Below, piece by piece: positions 17,001 through 25,687 of a DNA stretch of 55,512 bases. The stretch's first letter is position 1; every line of letters begins with the position of its first letter. The position numbers were made by a program, and so were the translations under genes. The stretch lies in the NCBI RefSeq assembly GCF_018861755.1, contig NZ_JAHLEF010000033.1:1-55512 (forward strand). Direction: 5' to 3'. The notes below the pieces were generated by a model. That model was given only the letters and a program-made list of their open reading frames with translations, did not search any database and had not been told where the DNA came from. The DNA comes from Clostridium sp. CF012 (lineage in GTDB: Bacteria > Bacillota > Clostridia > Clostridiales > Clostridiaceae).

Positions 17001-18511
17001 TCTAATCTTCCTTTCCATTTTACATTTTCTTCTTCTATCTTCTCCTGAAGTGGATTCGCAAGGATTTCGTTGGTAATTTTTTTCATGTTCTTTTCTGAAT
17101 TATCTATTTCTGTCTTTATTCTCGTTTCATTATGTTTAAGTTTCTCTTCATCTTCTCTAACAACTTCTTTTTCGGTTTCACGTGCTTTTAACTCATCTTT
17201 ATGAGTTTCAATTTGGCTATTAATAACATTTTGCTGCTTTATTAATTTCTGCTCTTGCTCCTGATAATAACCTCTTAATTCACTGCTGTTTTGCAATAAT
17301 TCTTCTTTAAGGTCAATAATATCCTCTTCCTTATCAAGTAGATCTATCTGCTCAGTTAAATATTCTATTTTTTCTTTGCGCTCCTTAATATCCTTCTTGA
17401 GTTTTGCAACCTTTAGATTATTAAGCCTCCCATTTTTTTCTTCAAATACATTTTCAGCTTGTGCATATTCATTATTTGCCTCGTTAAAAGCCTTTTCAGC
17501 TATAACAACCTGTCTATCTAAAACAGCTAATTTATAGGAAGCTTGTTTTTGATTACAAAGTTCTAGCTCAGTTTCTTGTTTTATCAGTGAATTTTGATTT
17601 TCAATTATTTCTCTTCCATTAACTATAGACTCTCTCTTGGTAAAATTATAGATAGCTTTAGCTTCTTCTCTAGCATTAACTATTTTTTTGTTTGCCTGCT
17701 CAAAGACATCAAAAACATTAACATACTTCATTATCTGCTGCTCTACTTTTTTACTTTCCTCTATCCTTGTCCTTAACTGTTTATGTTTTTTAAAATGTTC
17801 ACGCTGTTTTTCAAAAGTATCTATAAATTCTTTGGTTCCATTACCCGCAAGAGCTTCTTCAACTACTGGTATCAATAAGTTATCAATAAGTTGATTGGTA
17901 GTTTGGCAAGCATCAAAAAAGGCTTCTACATCACCTTCTGCTCCATTTATCAAAGCTATTTTTCTCCACTCTGAGGGAATTATTTTAAAATTATCCTCAA
18001 TGTATTCATGATAATTTTTTATTGTACTAAAGGTATGTGCATTCATGCGATTTTGGTTCATATCGTAATAGTATTCTCCCATTTCTTCTTTAGTTGCAGG
18101 CCGGTTGTTGCCATTACTAGTTTCTTTAACAAATGGAATTTTATCTATAGAATTATCGTCATCTTCATCATACTCATAAACATATTTATGTGAATCCACA
18201 TTACCTTTGTTAATGAATAAAGTAACTGCTGTTACTGCATATCTCCTTGGATGTTCATTGAGTATCCATTCAATAGCTATATGTGCGGCGCTGTTTTCTA
18301 ACATCAAAGTGTTTTTTATTTTTCTATCGGCTACCTCAATATGAGGGATTATAGCCTGGAGCGCTGTCTGTACAAATACAGTTTTACCCCCTCCGTTTTC
18401 TAAAAGGATAGCTGCATTTTGACCATCAAATTGAAAAATATCATCATTGTATCTCTTATCACCATTTTCATATACTACATTGGTAAATCTTATTTTTGAA
18501 ATTGCTGGCAT
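14021..18511 (-). CDS. jetC: Wadjet JetC, SMC-type ATPase
   Basis: 1,496 residues, the MukB/MksB-like SMC motor of the Wadjet plasmid-defence complex, which extrudes loops on circular DNA until JetD cuts it. The N-terminal head has KIRFTNVVYENG and Walker A LENGGGKTVF (about residues 36-45). Long coiled-coil arms (about 270-520 and 800-1250) flank a hinge-like middle with WSVTIIVFDTEIEKL. The C-terminal head has the ABC signature SWSGGEKWSKN and Walker B-like RTVIVDNPFGKASSDHVLDP, where the usual catalytic glutamate position is asparagine, followed by the H-loop IALTAH. The ATG follows the jetB stop with no gap, indicating translational coupling. The product ends at the shared terminator at 13946. 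Confidence 0.92.
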   Translation of the reverse strand: MPAISKIRFTNVVYENGDKRYNDDIFQFDGQNAAILLENGGGKTVFVQTALQAIIPHIEVADRKIKNTLMLENSAAHIAIEWILNEHPRRYAVTAVTLFINKGNVDSHKYVYEYDEDDDNSIDKIPFVKETSNGNNRPATKEEMGEYYYDMNQNRMNAHTFSTIKNYHEYIEDNFKIIPSEWRKIALINGAEGDVEAFFDACQTTNQLIDNLLIPVVEEALAGNGTKEFIDTFEKQREHFKKHKQLRTRIEESKKVEQQIMKYVNVFDVFEQANKKIVNAREEAKAIYNFTKRESIVNGREIIENQNSLIKQETELELCNQKQASYKLAVLDRQVVIAEKAFNEANNEYAQAENVFEEKNGRLNNLKVAKLKKDIKERKEKIEYLTEQIDLLDKEEDIIDLKEELLQNSSELRGYYQEQEQKLIKQQNVINSQIETHKDELKARETEKEVVREDEEKLKHNETRIKTEIDNSEKNMKKITNEILANPLQEKIEEENVKWKGRLEQLEKNIFDYDQKLKKSWAQKQDLIGEIDISRCQLNKSTKQETIMDGEINSIREKHDILLNRIKVIKNNRNYSDSLYSKQESILQQLELRIENLRSDREKLLLKERLAHRYLDEYKYSEYYTGEPLIENWIKSWGNSFKYIESGTKYIQRVAKGIEKTEADLYKINPYWSVTIIVFDTEIEKLRERVYKNNNEISTPIFIMTEKEALGSIKGEIVEDSRTIFPLLWQDNISQKLFESWKSEIEFKANEVTETRDLKEREYSIWTDLLRDVREFYENYPYDEYVELQKRFKEIKENNFNISKEINAKEEVIKQIDKGTIKYQKMETDDREEKYVLENKVIRAQDYISSRDESLKWRLEINKVKEFLLLYKEKISRCDIKINDSTRVLNEMLEDLRENKYNIRQLIADVIFQEVKSSAPRYTTVSKVILITRRKDLKDAIDKKQKGREVLESKLNDAQSGISGLEYDLNNLRLEVDFELNEELEFPLYGGDEIDKLIESIGNLKEPLKTLERALVKIEKNYNDKKAVYTLRKGDFYKKYKEILIFTVTLAEVEIQLNKEKLEFGQQKEYLTNRKNQLSTVMDDITRTINELNIQNGKFAYLSEEIKEITLTEDVKASLPYQRKEFVSKIKDELQNLNEVLVIQSSKVEMEQQGFIKFCDSEINDIKLKEMAVTGIQHKKLFRDILEWQQRMNERIARTIEIAENDIRDHDKEVQQFISHLHSYLRTMAEELRTIPKKTRIKVQDQWKDIFLINVPEWDEKEGKEELSNHIDWILKQLESDQYKDENGVEVEASVRKAIEKWMKSKQLLQNIMKQNSIKVKCRKVTNDGNVSSSPFTWEVSNSWSGGEKWSKNMTLFLGILNYLAEKRKNIVSTAKRYRTVIVDNPFGKASSDHVLDPVFFIAEQLGFQIIALTAHSEGKFIRTYFPIVYSCRLKAAENSSNVQILLKEREIRKAFFRDSDPQTLQRLGQLKQMDIFDYNPSLNLGNSEKERSGNK

Positions 18512-19249
18512 CTAGCTCTCTCCTTTCCTCTGATCTAGTTCATATATAAAATCGAGTATTCCCCTATTATAATCATATTCCATGTAATACCTTTGTATAA
18601 TAGTCTTAGCCTTTTCAGTAAGCTCTAACTCCTCATTTCCAATATCAACGGTTAGTTCTTGAGCTATTAAAAACTGTTTTACGGTATTCAAAAAACTTTT
18701 TCTACTATTTGTCCTAGCATCTTGAGCTTTTACTTTTTCCTTAATATCGTCCATGTCCTCCCACTTTTCAACTATTGTGGACCAATTATAATCTAGATTT
18801 TTATCCATTGCTTTTAACTTTTCATCACCATGTTCCTTAAGCGACAAGATTCTATGATTTAAACTATCAAGCCAGTCACCCACTGTTATAAAATCCCTGG
18901 TGGGCTCAGTTGTCTGATAACTATCATAAAACTCTCCAAATAAAACGATAATGGAAACATACATAAGGTAAAGATCTAGATTAACAGCCTTAGATGGAAG
19001 ATATGTATTCTTCAAAAATTCATTTGAAACATGAAATATGGAGTTCTTTGAAATTGGAATCATATATATACAATCCCCAGAAGTAAATATTGTACAGTCC
19101 ACTTCTCTAGAAAACTGATCTACTAACCCTCTTATCTGATCATCCGCCATATAAAGCCTTAACGACTCTTTATCTCCATAGGTATTCATAGCTAAAATTG
19201 AATACAGCTTAAAAGCCTGAATTACTTGTTCATTGTTATAAGTTATCAA
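18512..19249 (-). CDS. jetB: Wadjet JetB, MksE-like (DUF6063)
   Basis: About 245 residues, the kite-type subunit that binds the kleisin-like JetA and the JetC heads. It has no catalytic motif. The pattern AFKLYSILAMNTYGDKESLR, then DCTIFTSGDCIYMIPIS, and the helical C-terminus ending ILDFIYELDQ fit DUF6063 proteins, which occur only beside jetA and jetC. I prefer the TTG at 19249, six bases after GGAGG; the in-frame ATG two codons earlier touches the GGAGG and is too close. Either way the gene overlaps the end of jetA, and its TAG is immediately followed by the jetC ATG. Confidence 0.85.
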   Translation of the reverse strand: MITYNNEQVIQAFKLYSILAMNTYGDKESLRLYMADDQIRGLVDQFSREVDCTIFTSGDCIYMIPISKNSIFHVSNEFLKNTYLPSKAVNLDLYLMYVSIIVLFGEFYDSYQTTEPTRDFITVGDWLDSLNHRILSLKEHGDEKLKAMDKNLDYNWSTIVEKWEDMDDIKEKVKAQDARTNSRKSFLNTVKQFLIAQELTVDIGNEELELTEKAKTIIQRYYMEYDYNRGILDFIYELDQRKGES

Positions 19250-20747
19250 AACCATCCTCCAATCTTAATTTCATATTTCTTATGGTATACCTATCAGTAA
19301 TTTTTAAAATGCCTTCTATTTCCTCAACCTTCATTACCTTCCCTTTATTTTCAAGTAAAGTCAAAACTTCTCCAAATAAATCTTCCCTCGACTTTTCAGA
19401 ATCATCAATAATAATAGGAGACTTTTGATGCAGTATAACCCAAAAATCATAAAAGTTTCGATGTAATAGAAATTCTTCTAATTTTCTCACTCTTAAGTCC
19501 TCAACCACAGCCTCAATTGTAATTTCTTTTTTCCCTTTCATTGCCACTAATATAACTTCCATTATCCTCTTAAAATTACCCCTCAGTAACATCAAATCAA
19601 CTTTTCTATCTTCTTCACCCGTTGCCTTAAAAAACTCACTAGATTTTTCAAGTTTATCTCGCGCTTCTAATCTCTGCTGTGAAAATACCGTAAGGGGAGA
19701 CCAGCTTTGCTGCTTTTCTAAATATAAAAGTGGTTCAATAAGCATACGGGTCGATTCTAAAGGCAGCGGAGATGAAAAAACTCTGCTAGTAATCTCTTGA
19801 TCAAAATTAAAAGAATCTATTCCTACATAATAAAGAGATTCTTGCGCTGCTTGAAGAGCTGAGGTTTTTAAAATTATACTTTCTTTAAGTAACAATCTAT
19901 GTTCATAATGAACATGATCAAGTTCTCTATCAATTTGCAATATTAATTCATAAGTTTTACGATCCTTTTCATTTGACATATCGTTTCCGATTTTCTCTTT
20001 TGTCTCTCTAACAAAAGATTGAAGTTCATCAAATTCTTCATCTTCCCTGTAAAGCCTCATATTAATATCTTCAATAATGCTCTTGTACCTCTCAAAGGTT
20101 TCATTAGATACAATATTTCTTTGGATCTCATGTTTTATTCTAAACATACGATCCTGCAGATTTTTAACATCTAAACTCATTTCATCAATTTGCCTAAGGG
20201 CTCCAACAAATTCACCCTTTTCTAATTGTTTTCTAAGAACTAACTGATTAATTGATAGCTGAAACTCATTAAAATATTCTTTTGTAGCAAAAATCAATTC
20301 TAAGCCTTGATCATCCAAGGTGTAGTATTGAGTATTAGTGGTTAAATCTGCTTTATCCGCTTTCAAAATAGAATATTGCACACTTTCCTCGGTTCTTGTT
20401 TCCCAATTATAAAAACTTTTAGTATTCCGCTTACCTGTAGCCGGGCGAAATACCCCTATAATTGTTCTTGCTATTTTTTCAAACCCTTCAGGCTCTAAAT
20501 CAATTTCCCCTTGATTTAATTCAATTAAGAATATAGATAATTCTTTTACACCTGTTTTCTTATTACGCACTAACATATTTTCAAAGAAAAATAGTAAAGT
20601 TAATAAACCCAAACTGAAATAATCAATAAGCTTGTCACTATTATCTTTAGATTTTTTATTGTCAAGCTTATACAAAGTATCAAACAAAGCTAGTCTTTGG
20701 ATTCTTTCTCTATAATTTTCAGTAATACTTTTTAAGTTTACTCCCAT
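19236..20747 (-). CDS. jetA: Wadjet JetA, MksF/kleisin-like
   Basis: 503 residues, the kleisin-like bridge of the Wadjet SMC complex. The N-terminal winged-helix region (FDTLYKLDNKKSKDNSDKL, GLLTLLFFFENML), a long helical coiled-coil middle (FVGALRQIDEMSLDVKNLQD) and a C-terminal domain (LRVRKLEEFLLHRNFYDFWV, ILKITDRYTIRNMKLRLED) match JetA proteins of Firmicutes. It starts at ATG with GGAGGAATAACAT upstream. It overlaps jetD by 10 bases and jetB at the other end, forming one tightly coupled operon. The family call rests on the sequence and on the neighbours JetC and JetD. Confidence 0.88.
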   Translation of the reverse strand: MGVNLKSITENYRERIQRLALFDTLYKLDNKKSKDNSDKLIDYFSLGLLTLLFFFENMLVRNKKTGVKELSIFLIELNQGEIDLEPEGFEKIARTIIGVFRPATGKRNTKSFYNWETRTEESVQYSILKADKADLTTNTQYYTLDDQGLELIFATKEYFNEFQLSINQLVLRKQLEKGEFVGALRQIDEMSLDVKNLQDRMFRIKHEIQRNIVSNETFERYKSIIEDINMRLYREDEEFDELQSFVRETKEKIGNDMSNEKDRKTYELILQIDRELDHVHYEHRLLLKESIILKTSALQAAQESLYYVGIDSFNFDQEITSRVFSSPLPLESTRMLIEPLLYLEKQQSWSPLTVFSQQRLEARDKLEKSSEFFKATGEEDRKVDLMLLRGNFKRIMEVILVAMKGKKEITIEAVVEDLRVRKLEEFLLHRNFYDFWVILHQKSPIIIDDSEKSREDLFGEVLTLLENKGKVMKVEEIEGILKITDRYTIRNMKLRLEDGFDNL

Positions 20748-21748
20748 ATGTTATTCCTCCATATATTGTCAAGTTCATATTTATTTAAACCTTCTTGAGG
20801 ATAATAACCTCCATTACCAAGAAGTCTTTTAATATACTCTTGCTCCTCCCCTGTAAAAGCTTTAAGAAACTGCGTTAAAGCTCCTTGATTTTTTTGCTGA
20901 TTTTCTTTTCCAAAGCTATAGTTCTTTTTCAAAAGTTCCGTGTAGAATCCCACAGCTAATTTAGAATGGATCTTTTCGTTTAAAGAATTCCATATGGTTA
21001 TACCCTCATAGTCCAGATCTCCAAAATAATATAATTTATTTTCTCCTTTTAACCCTAACTGCCTACTTAGCATAGAAATATTTGACACAACCTTCCAACC
21101 TGACCCAAAAATCAATGATGTAAAAGCTGTTTCTTTTAGAGTATCAAGCAGTGCATAAAAGGTTGCCTTATTTTCAACTATTAGATGTAAATGTTCGCCC
21201 TTTGAAAATTGGACTGGGTTCACTGCAAGCATTAATGGCTCACCTGTGCTTAGTATTTCAAGTTTATCCCAAAGTTTTATTCGCTCGAGTAGCTTCCTAC
21301 CACCCTTTTCATCAATCCACTTTTCATCTCCAGTAATATTATAAGAATGTTCTTGATTGGTTACTTTCTCAAAGAGCTTATTTTCTTTCAAGTACTCATT
21401 AACCTTTAAAATATACGGCAAATCTTTTCTCCAAGTATCTTCACTTAATATAAAATAATCTTCTAAATCTATTTCAGGTTGAATTTTCAATCTTATACTT
21501 TGTATTTCTTCAATTAATTCTTTTTTTAATTTAGATCTATTAATTCTAAATTTATAGGCAAGTGGTTTATTTTTACCATTATTATGTTTAGGGCTAATTT
21601 CCTCAAGTATTCCCTCATCAATTAACTCTTTTATATTAATTGCCATAATATCATAAGAAATATCACCGGAAAATATGTTTTCTAACTGTGTTAATGATAT
21701 AGTCGTTTTTTTAAGTAATATTAAAAAAGAAATTATTTGTTTTTTCAT
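20738..21748 (-). CDS. jetD: Wadjet JetD, Toprim-type nuclease (DUF2220)
   Basis: About 336 residues, the nuclease that cuts plasmid DNA engaged by JetABC. An N-terminal winged-helix-like arm (KKQIISFLILLKKTTISLTQ) is followed by the Toprim-type core. IVENKATFYALL gives the conserved glutamate (about residue 195) and YYFGDLDYEGITIW gives the DxD pair (about residue 245), which bind metal. Placed first in the operon, the order is D-A-B-C, which differs from the A-B-C-D order of the best-studied type I systems. I use the ATG at 21748, with AGGAG six bases before it, not the ATG two codons upstream. A TATAAT lies 36 bp before the start. Confidence 0.88.
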   Translation of the reverse strand: MKKQIISFLILLKKTTISLTQLENIFSGDISYDIMAINIKELIDEGILEEISPKHNNGKNKPLAYKFRINRSKLKKELIEEIQSIRLKIQPEIDLEDYFILSEDTWRKDLPYILKVNEYLKENKLFEKVTNQEHSYNITGDEKWIDEKGGRKLLERIKLWDKLEILSTGEPLMLAVNPVQFSKGEHLHLIVENKATFYALLDTLKETAFTSLIFGSGWKVVSNISMLSRQLGLKGENKLYYFGDLDYEGITIWNSLNEKIHSKLAVGFYTELLKKNYSFGKENQQKNQGALTQFLKAFTGEEQEYIKRLLGNGGYYPQEGLNKYELDNIWRNNIWE

Positions 21749-22092
21749 ATTCATTCTCCTAAAAAATAAAGTATTTTAAATAAATTATAACACAATAATT
21801 TACATTAAAACTTATATTATGAGGAATCATTGACAGCATAAGTAGTAATACGACTGTAAATCTTCTTTAATCATCTAAGTTATAATTATACATATATGTT
21901 ATAATATTAAGTGAAACTTAGTTCATATGGGGCTTATTGCTTAACAAAATGCTAAGTGAGTTTACAATAAAAATCCATGCGACTCTAGTCACGTTTATAT
22001 AGGATAAAAAAACGTTAAGAGATAACATTAGAGCCAAAAATTTATTGTGTATTTATAGATAAAAAATAAGCATCTTTTAAGGAAGGGGAACT
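21749..22092. promoter_or_regulatory. Divergent promoter region between Wadjet and the helicase gene
   Basis: 344 bp without a gene. On the minus strand a TATAAT (21784-21789) and AGGAG precede jetD. On the plus strand AAGGAAGGGGA precedes the helicase gene at 22093. No clear operator palindrome is seen. It carries a long leader of about 150 bp before the helicase gene. Confidence 0.5.
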
Positions 22093-25071
22093 ATGAAGAA
22101 TTTAGTTGAAATAGATAAAAAAGGAAATTTAGAATCTATTATAGATTTTAAAACAATTGATGCAAGCTATGATGGTAAAACTAATATTGCCAAGGATATT
22201 TTAAAAGCAAATGAAACAGGTTTAATAAGTTGCCTAGTAGATTCTAATTTGGCATTAAGACCCAAGCTTATTTTAAATGATTATAGTAAGGGCAGTAAAG
22301 TATTAAGTGATATTGTTTCAGAGCTTATGAACTGCAATGAGTTTATGATATCTGTGGCATTCATTACAAGTAGTGGGGTGACTCCACTACTCGAAACCTT
22401 TAAATACTTAGAGGAAAATGGGATTAAGGGAGAAATTTTAACTACGGATTACTTAAACTTTAGTGAACCAAAGGCATTAAAGAAGCTTTTAGAGTTTTCT
22501 AATATTCATATTAGATTATATTCTAAAAATAACTTTCATACTAAAGGATACATTTTTAAGCATAGTGATCATTATAGGCTTATTATTGGTAGTTCTAATT
22601 TGACTCAATCAGCATTGACTAAAAATAAAGAATGGAATATAAAAATGTCTTCTTTAGAGAAAGGTTCTTTAACAGAGGAAGTATTAAATGAGTTTCGATC
22701 CATGTGGAAGGATGCTGATAATTTAACTTTAGAGTGGATTGAAACTTATGAAAAAATATACCTAAAACAAAGAGAGTCTCTTAGAAAAAGCAGAGTTCCA
22801 AGAATTTTGCAACACTTATTAAAGCCAAATAAGATGCAGGTATCTGCCATTCAGGCTTTAGACAAGATAAGAGAAATCGGAGCTAAGAAAGCTTTATTAA
22901 TTTCCGCTACCGGTACTGGTAAAACTTATTTATCAGCTTTTGATATTAGAAATTTCAATCCAACAAGGGCGTTATTTATTGTTCATAGAGAACAAATTGC
23001 AAAACAATCCTTGGATAGCTATAAAAATGTTTTTGGTGATACTAAAAGTATGGGAATTCTTTCAGGTAACTCAAAAGATATTGATAAAGATTTTATATTT
23101 TCGACAGTGCAAACTTTATCAAAAGATGATGTATTATTAAGCTTTCATAAAAATGAATTTGATTATATTGTTATAGATGAAGTTCATAAGGCCGGTGCTA
23201 TAAGCTATCAAAAAATCGCGGATTATTTTGAGCCTAAATTTTTATTAGGAATGTCAGCTACGCCAGAAAGATCTGATGACTTTGATATTTTTAAGATGTT
23301 TGATTATAATGTGGCATATGAAATTCGTCTACAACAAGCGTTAGAGGAAGATTTACTTTGTCCGTTCCACTATTTTGGGATTACAGATATATCTATAGAT
23401 GGTACTGGCTTAGATGATACAACAGATTTTAAATATTTAGTGGATGAACAAAGGGTTAATCATATTATTGATAAAATCAGTTTTTATGGATATTGTGGAG
23501 ATAGAGTAAAAGGGCTAATCTTTTGTAGTGATAAGAAAGAAGCTAAAGAGTTATCCATTAAGTTTAATAACCACGGCTTAAGAACATTAGCATTAACAGG
23601 AGAAAATACTCAACCTGAACGTGAGGAAGCTATTGAGCGCTTGGAGCAAGATGAACCCGTTAATTGTTTAGATTATATTTTTACAGTTGATATTTTTAAT
23701 GAAGGAATAGATATACCATCAGTTAATCAAGTTGTTATGTTAAGACCTACTAAATCAGCTATAATTTTTATACAGCAATTAGGACGTGGCCTTAGAAAAT
23801 ATACTTATAAAGAATATGTTGTCATCATAGACTTCGTAGGAAACTATGATAGTAACTTTCTAATTCCTATAGCACTTTCAGGAGACCGAACCTATAATAA
23901 AGATACTATCCGGAAATATGTTATGGAAGGTAATAGAATAATTCCTGGTTGCTCTACTGTGAATTTCGATGAAATTTCTAAGAAACGTATTTTTGAATCA
24001 ATTGATAAAGCCAAATTCAATAATATTAAACTTATTAAGGAGAGTTACAATAGTTTAAAACAAAAATTAGGTAAAATTCCTAACTTAAATGATTTTGATT
24101 TACATGATTCTATTGATCCATTAAGGATTTTCGATAATAACAGCTTAGGCTCATATTATAAATTTTTAACAAAGTACGAAAAAGAATATACGGTGCAGCT
24201 TAGCTCAGTGCAAGAATCTTTTATAGAATTTATTTCTAAAAAGCTTGCTTCTGGAAAGCGAATCCACGAATTAGAAATGATTAAATGTGCAATAAATTAT
24301 AAGGTTGATTTAATATTAAGGCTAACGCATATTCTAAAAGAACAATATGATATAAATTTTAAGGATAGTACAGAGACCTCTATAGTTAATGTTCTTACAA
24401 ATCAATTTTCTAGTGGAGCTGGTAAGGAAACATATAAGGAGTGTATTTTCTTAGAAAAATATGGTTTAGACTATAAAGCATCAGAGATTTTTGTTGAAAA
24501 TTTAAAAAACAAAGAATTTAAGGAAATGGTCGAAGGGCTGATTCAGTTTGGTATAACTAGATATAAAAAATTTTATAGTGTACGTTATATGAATACAAGC
24601 TTTGAATTGTACCAAAAGTATACATACGAGGATGTGTGTAGACTATTGGAATGGGAAAAAGGTGAAGTAGCCCTTAATATAGGCGGTTACAAGTTTGATA
24701 AAACCACCAAAACCTATCCTGTATTTATTAATTATAATAAATCTCAAGTTATTAGCGCTTCTATAAATTATGAAGATAGATTTGAGTCAGCTTCACAGTT
24801 AATTGCAATATCTAAATCAGGGAGAACCGAAAAATCTGCTGATGTTGTACAAGCATATGCTGCTGAAAAAGATGGTGTTGAAATGAGTTTGTTTGTAAGA
24901 AAAAATAAAGATGATGAAACGTCAAAAGAGTTTTATTATCTAGGAAAAATTAAGACAGTAGGAACTGCTAAACCCATTATTATGGGAAATACTAATAAGA
25001 CTGCTGTGGAAATTAAATATCAATTATATACACCTATAAGAGAAGATATTTATGAGTATATTATTTCTTAA
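22093..25071 (+). CDS. PLD-family nuclease / SF2 helicase / DUF3427 fusion protein
   Basis: 992 residues in three parts. Residues 75-230 hold one phospholipase-D-type catalytic motif (FHTKGYIFKHSDHYRLIIGS, then SNLTQSAL). Residues 250-600 are a superfamily 2 helicase: Walker A SATGTGKTYLSAF, FIVHREQIAKQS, IVIDEVHKAG (DEVH), GMSATPERSDD, VDIFNEGIDIPSVNQVV and QQLGRGLRKY (arginine finger motif). The C-terminal 350 residues are DUF3427 (YEDVCRLLEWEKGEVALNIG, KTYPVFINY). The plan resembles stand-alone restriction-like systems: DNA translocation with a PLD nuclease. A defence role is inferred from the neighbours. It starts at ATG with AAGGAAGGGGA upstream. It is intact, unlike the related pseudogene at 9173-12214. 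Confidence 0.85.
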   Translation: MKNLVEIDKKGNLESIIDFKTIDASYDGKTNIAKDILKANETGLISCLVDSNLALRPKLILNDYSKGSKVLSDIVSELMNCNEFMISVAFITSSGVTPLLETFKYLEENGIKGEILTTDYLNFSEPKALKKLLEFSNIHIRLYSKNNFHTKGYIFKHSDHYRLIIGSSNLTQSALTKNKEWNIKMSSLEKGSLTEEVLNEFRSMWKDADNLTLEWIETYEKIYLKQRESLRKSRVPRILQHLLKPNKMQVSAIQALDKIREIGAKKALLISATGTGKTYLSAFDIRNFNPTRALFIVHREQIAKQSLDSYKNVFGDTKSMGILSGNSKDIDKDFIFSTVQTLSKDDVLLSFHKNEFDYIVIDEVHKAGAISYQKIADYFEPKFLLGMSATPERSDDFDIFKMFDYNVAYEIRLQQALEEDLLCPFHYFGITDISIDGTGLDDTTDFKYLVDEQRVNHIIDKISFYGYCGDRVKGLIFCSDKKEAKELSIKFNNHGLRTLALTGENTQPEREEAIERLEQDEPVNCLDYIFTVDIFNEGIDIPSVNQVVMLRPTKSAIIFIQQLGRGLRKYTYKEYVVIIDFVGNYDSNFLIPIALSGDRTYNKDTIRKYVMEGNRIIPGCSTVNFDEISKKRIFESIDKAKFNNIKLIKESYNSLKQKLGKIPNLNDFDLHDSIDPLRIFDNNSLGSYYKFLTKYEKEYTVQLSSVQESFIEFISKKLASGKRIHELEMIKCAINYKVDLILRLTHILKEQYDINFKDSTETSIVNVLTNQFSSGAGKETYKECIFLEKYGLDYKASEIFVENLKNKEFKEMVEGLIQFGITRYKKFYSVRYMNTSFELYQKYTYEDVCRLLEWEKGEVALNIGGYKFDKTTKTYPVFINYNKSQVISASINYEDRFESASQLIAISKSGRTEKSADVVQAYAAEKDGVEMSLFVRKNKDDETSKEFYYLGKIKTVGTAKPIIMGNTNKTAVEIKYQLYTPIREDIYEYIIS

Positions 25072-25124
25072 TTTTTATAGTAAAGATTTAATCAATTCTA
25101 ATATATAAGGTTTATACAGTGTCA

Positions 25125-25166
25125 AGTTAAGATACAAAAACTGGAACAGCTCTTTGTATCTTAACT
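25125..25166 (+). terminator. Hairpin downstream of the helicase gene
   Basis: Perfect 14-bp stem AGTTAAGATACAAA / TTTGTATCTTAACT, 54 bp past the stop. No strong U-tract follows, so it may stabilise the 3' end rather than terminate. Confidence 0.55.
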
Positions 25167-25229
25167 AATTCATAATATTATTAAGGATCATGTTAAAACA
25201 TATAATTTAATATTTATCACGTTGTATTA

Positions 25230-25267
25230 AAAAAACAGTAGGTATCTCAATCCATTGAGGTACCTAC
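25230..25267 (-). terminator. Terminator belonging to the truncated tRNA gene
   Basis: GTAGGTATCTCAA and TTGAGGTACCTAC pair over 13 bases with one G-T. On the minus strand this is followed by TGTTTTTTTAA. It sits directly after the tRNA 3' half, as expected of the original tRNA transcription unit. Confidence 0.75.
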
Positions 25268-25275
25268 ATTTACTA

Positions 25276-25320
25276 TGGTGCGTGGGACAGGAGTCGGACC
25301 TGCGACCAATTGGTTCGTAA
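25276..25320 (-). other. 3' half of a tRNA-Arg(ACG) gene: likely integrase attachment site
   Basis: Read on the minus strand: anticodon loop TTACGAA, strand CCAAT, variable TGGTC, T-stem and loop GCAGG-TCCGACT-CCTGT, acceptor strand CCCACGC, then ACCA. All segments have the right lengths. Upstream of the anticodon loop the match stops: the expected partner strand ATTGG is absent and the 5' half is missing. Tyrosine integrases typically use the anticodon loop to 3' end of tRNA genes as attachment core, leaving such a fragment at the distal end of the island. The geometry puts the inserted DNA on the high-coordinate side. Confidence 0.6.
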
Positions 25321-25687
25321 AGTGGCGTTTTAAGCAATTTTAAACAGTGCTCAAAGTGGCTTAAATGCTCACTTTGTTTTTTAAACTATACTTATCTATC
25401 CCTATTTATTTTAAACTATAAGGGGCAAAAAAGGGGGCAAAATAAAATAGCTAATTTTTTATTTTCACAATCCATATCATAATTGTACTATCATGCCATT
25501 TTTTCTTTTATACACCAGTTAATATGCCATCTATCTCAGGCCCTTGAACAGTTTTGTTTCATCCATATTTTTCTAGATATTCTTTATATTTAATATCATC
25601 GGGTATTATAAACTATGATATCCTGCACACATTTTCTTTCTTACATTTTCATCTAAAGCATATTATATACTATTTTTAATATCTAAA
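25321..25687. other. Gap inside the presumed island end; no intact gene
   Basis: 367 bp. It contains AAGTGGCGTTTTAAGC and AAAGTGGCTTAAATGC, a diverged direct repeat, and GGGGCAAAAAAGGGGGCAAA (25423-25442), a type of sequence I have seen at the 3' ends of phage integrase genes. No integrase frame survives, so this could be the scar of a lost integrase. Otherwise nothing is seen. Confidence 0.35.
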
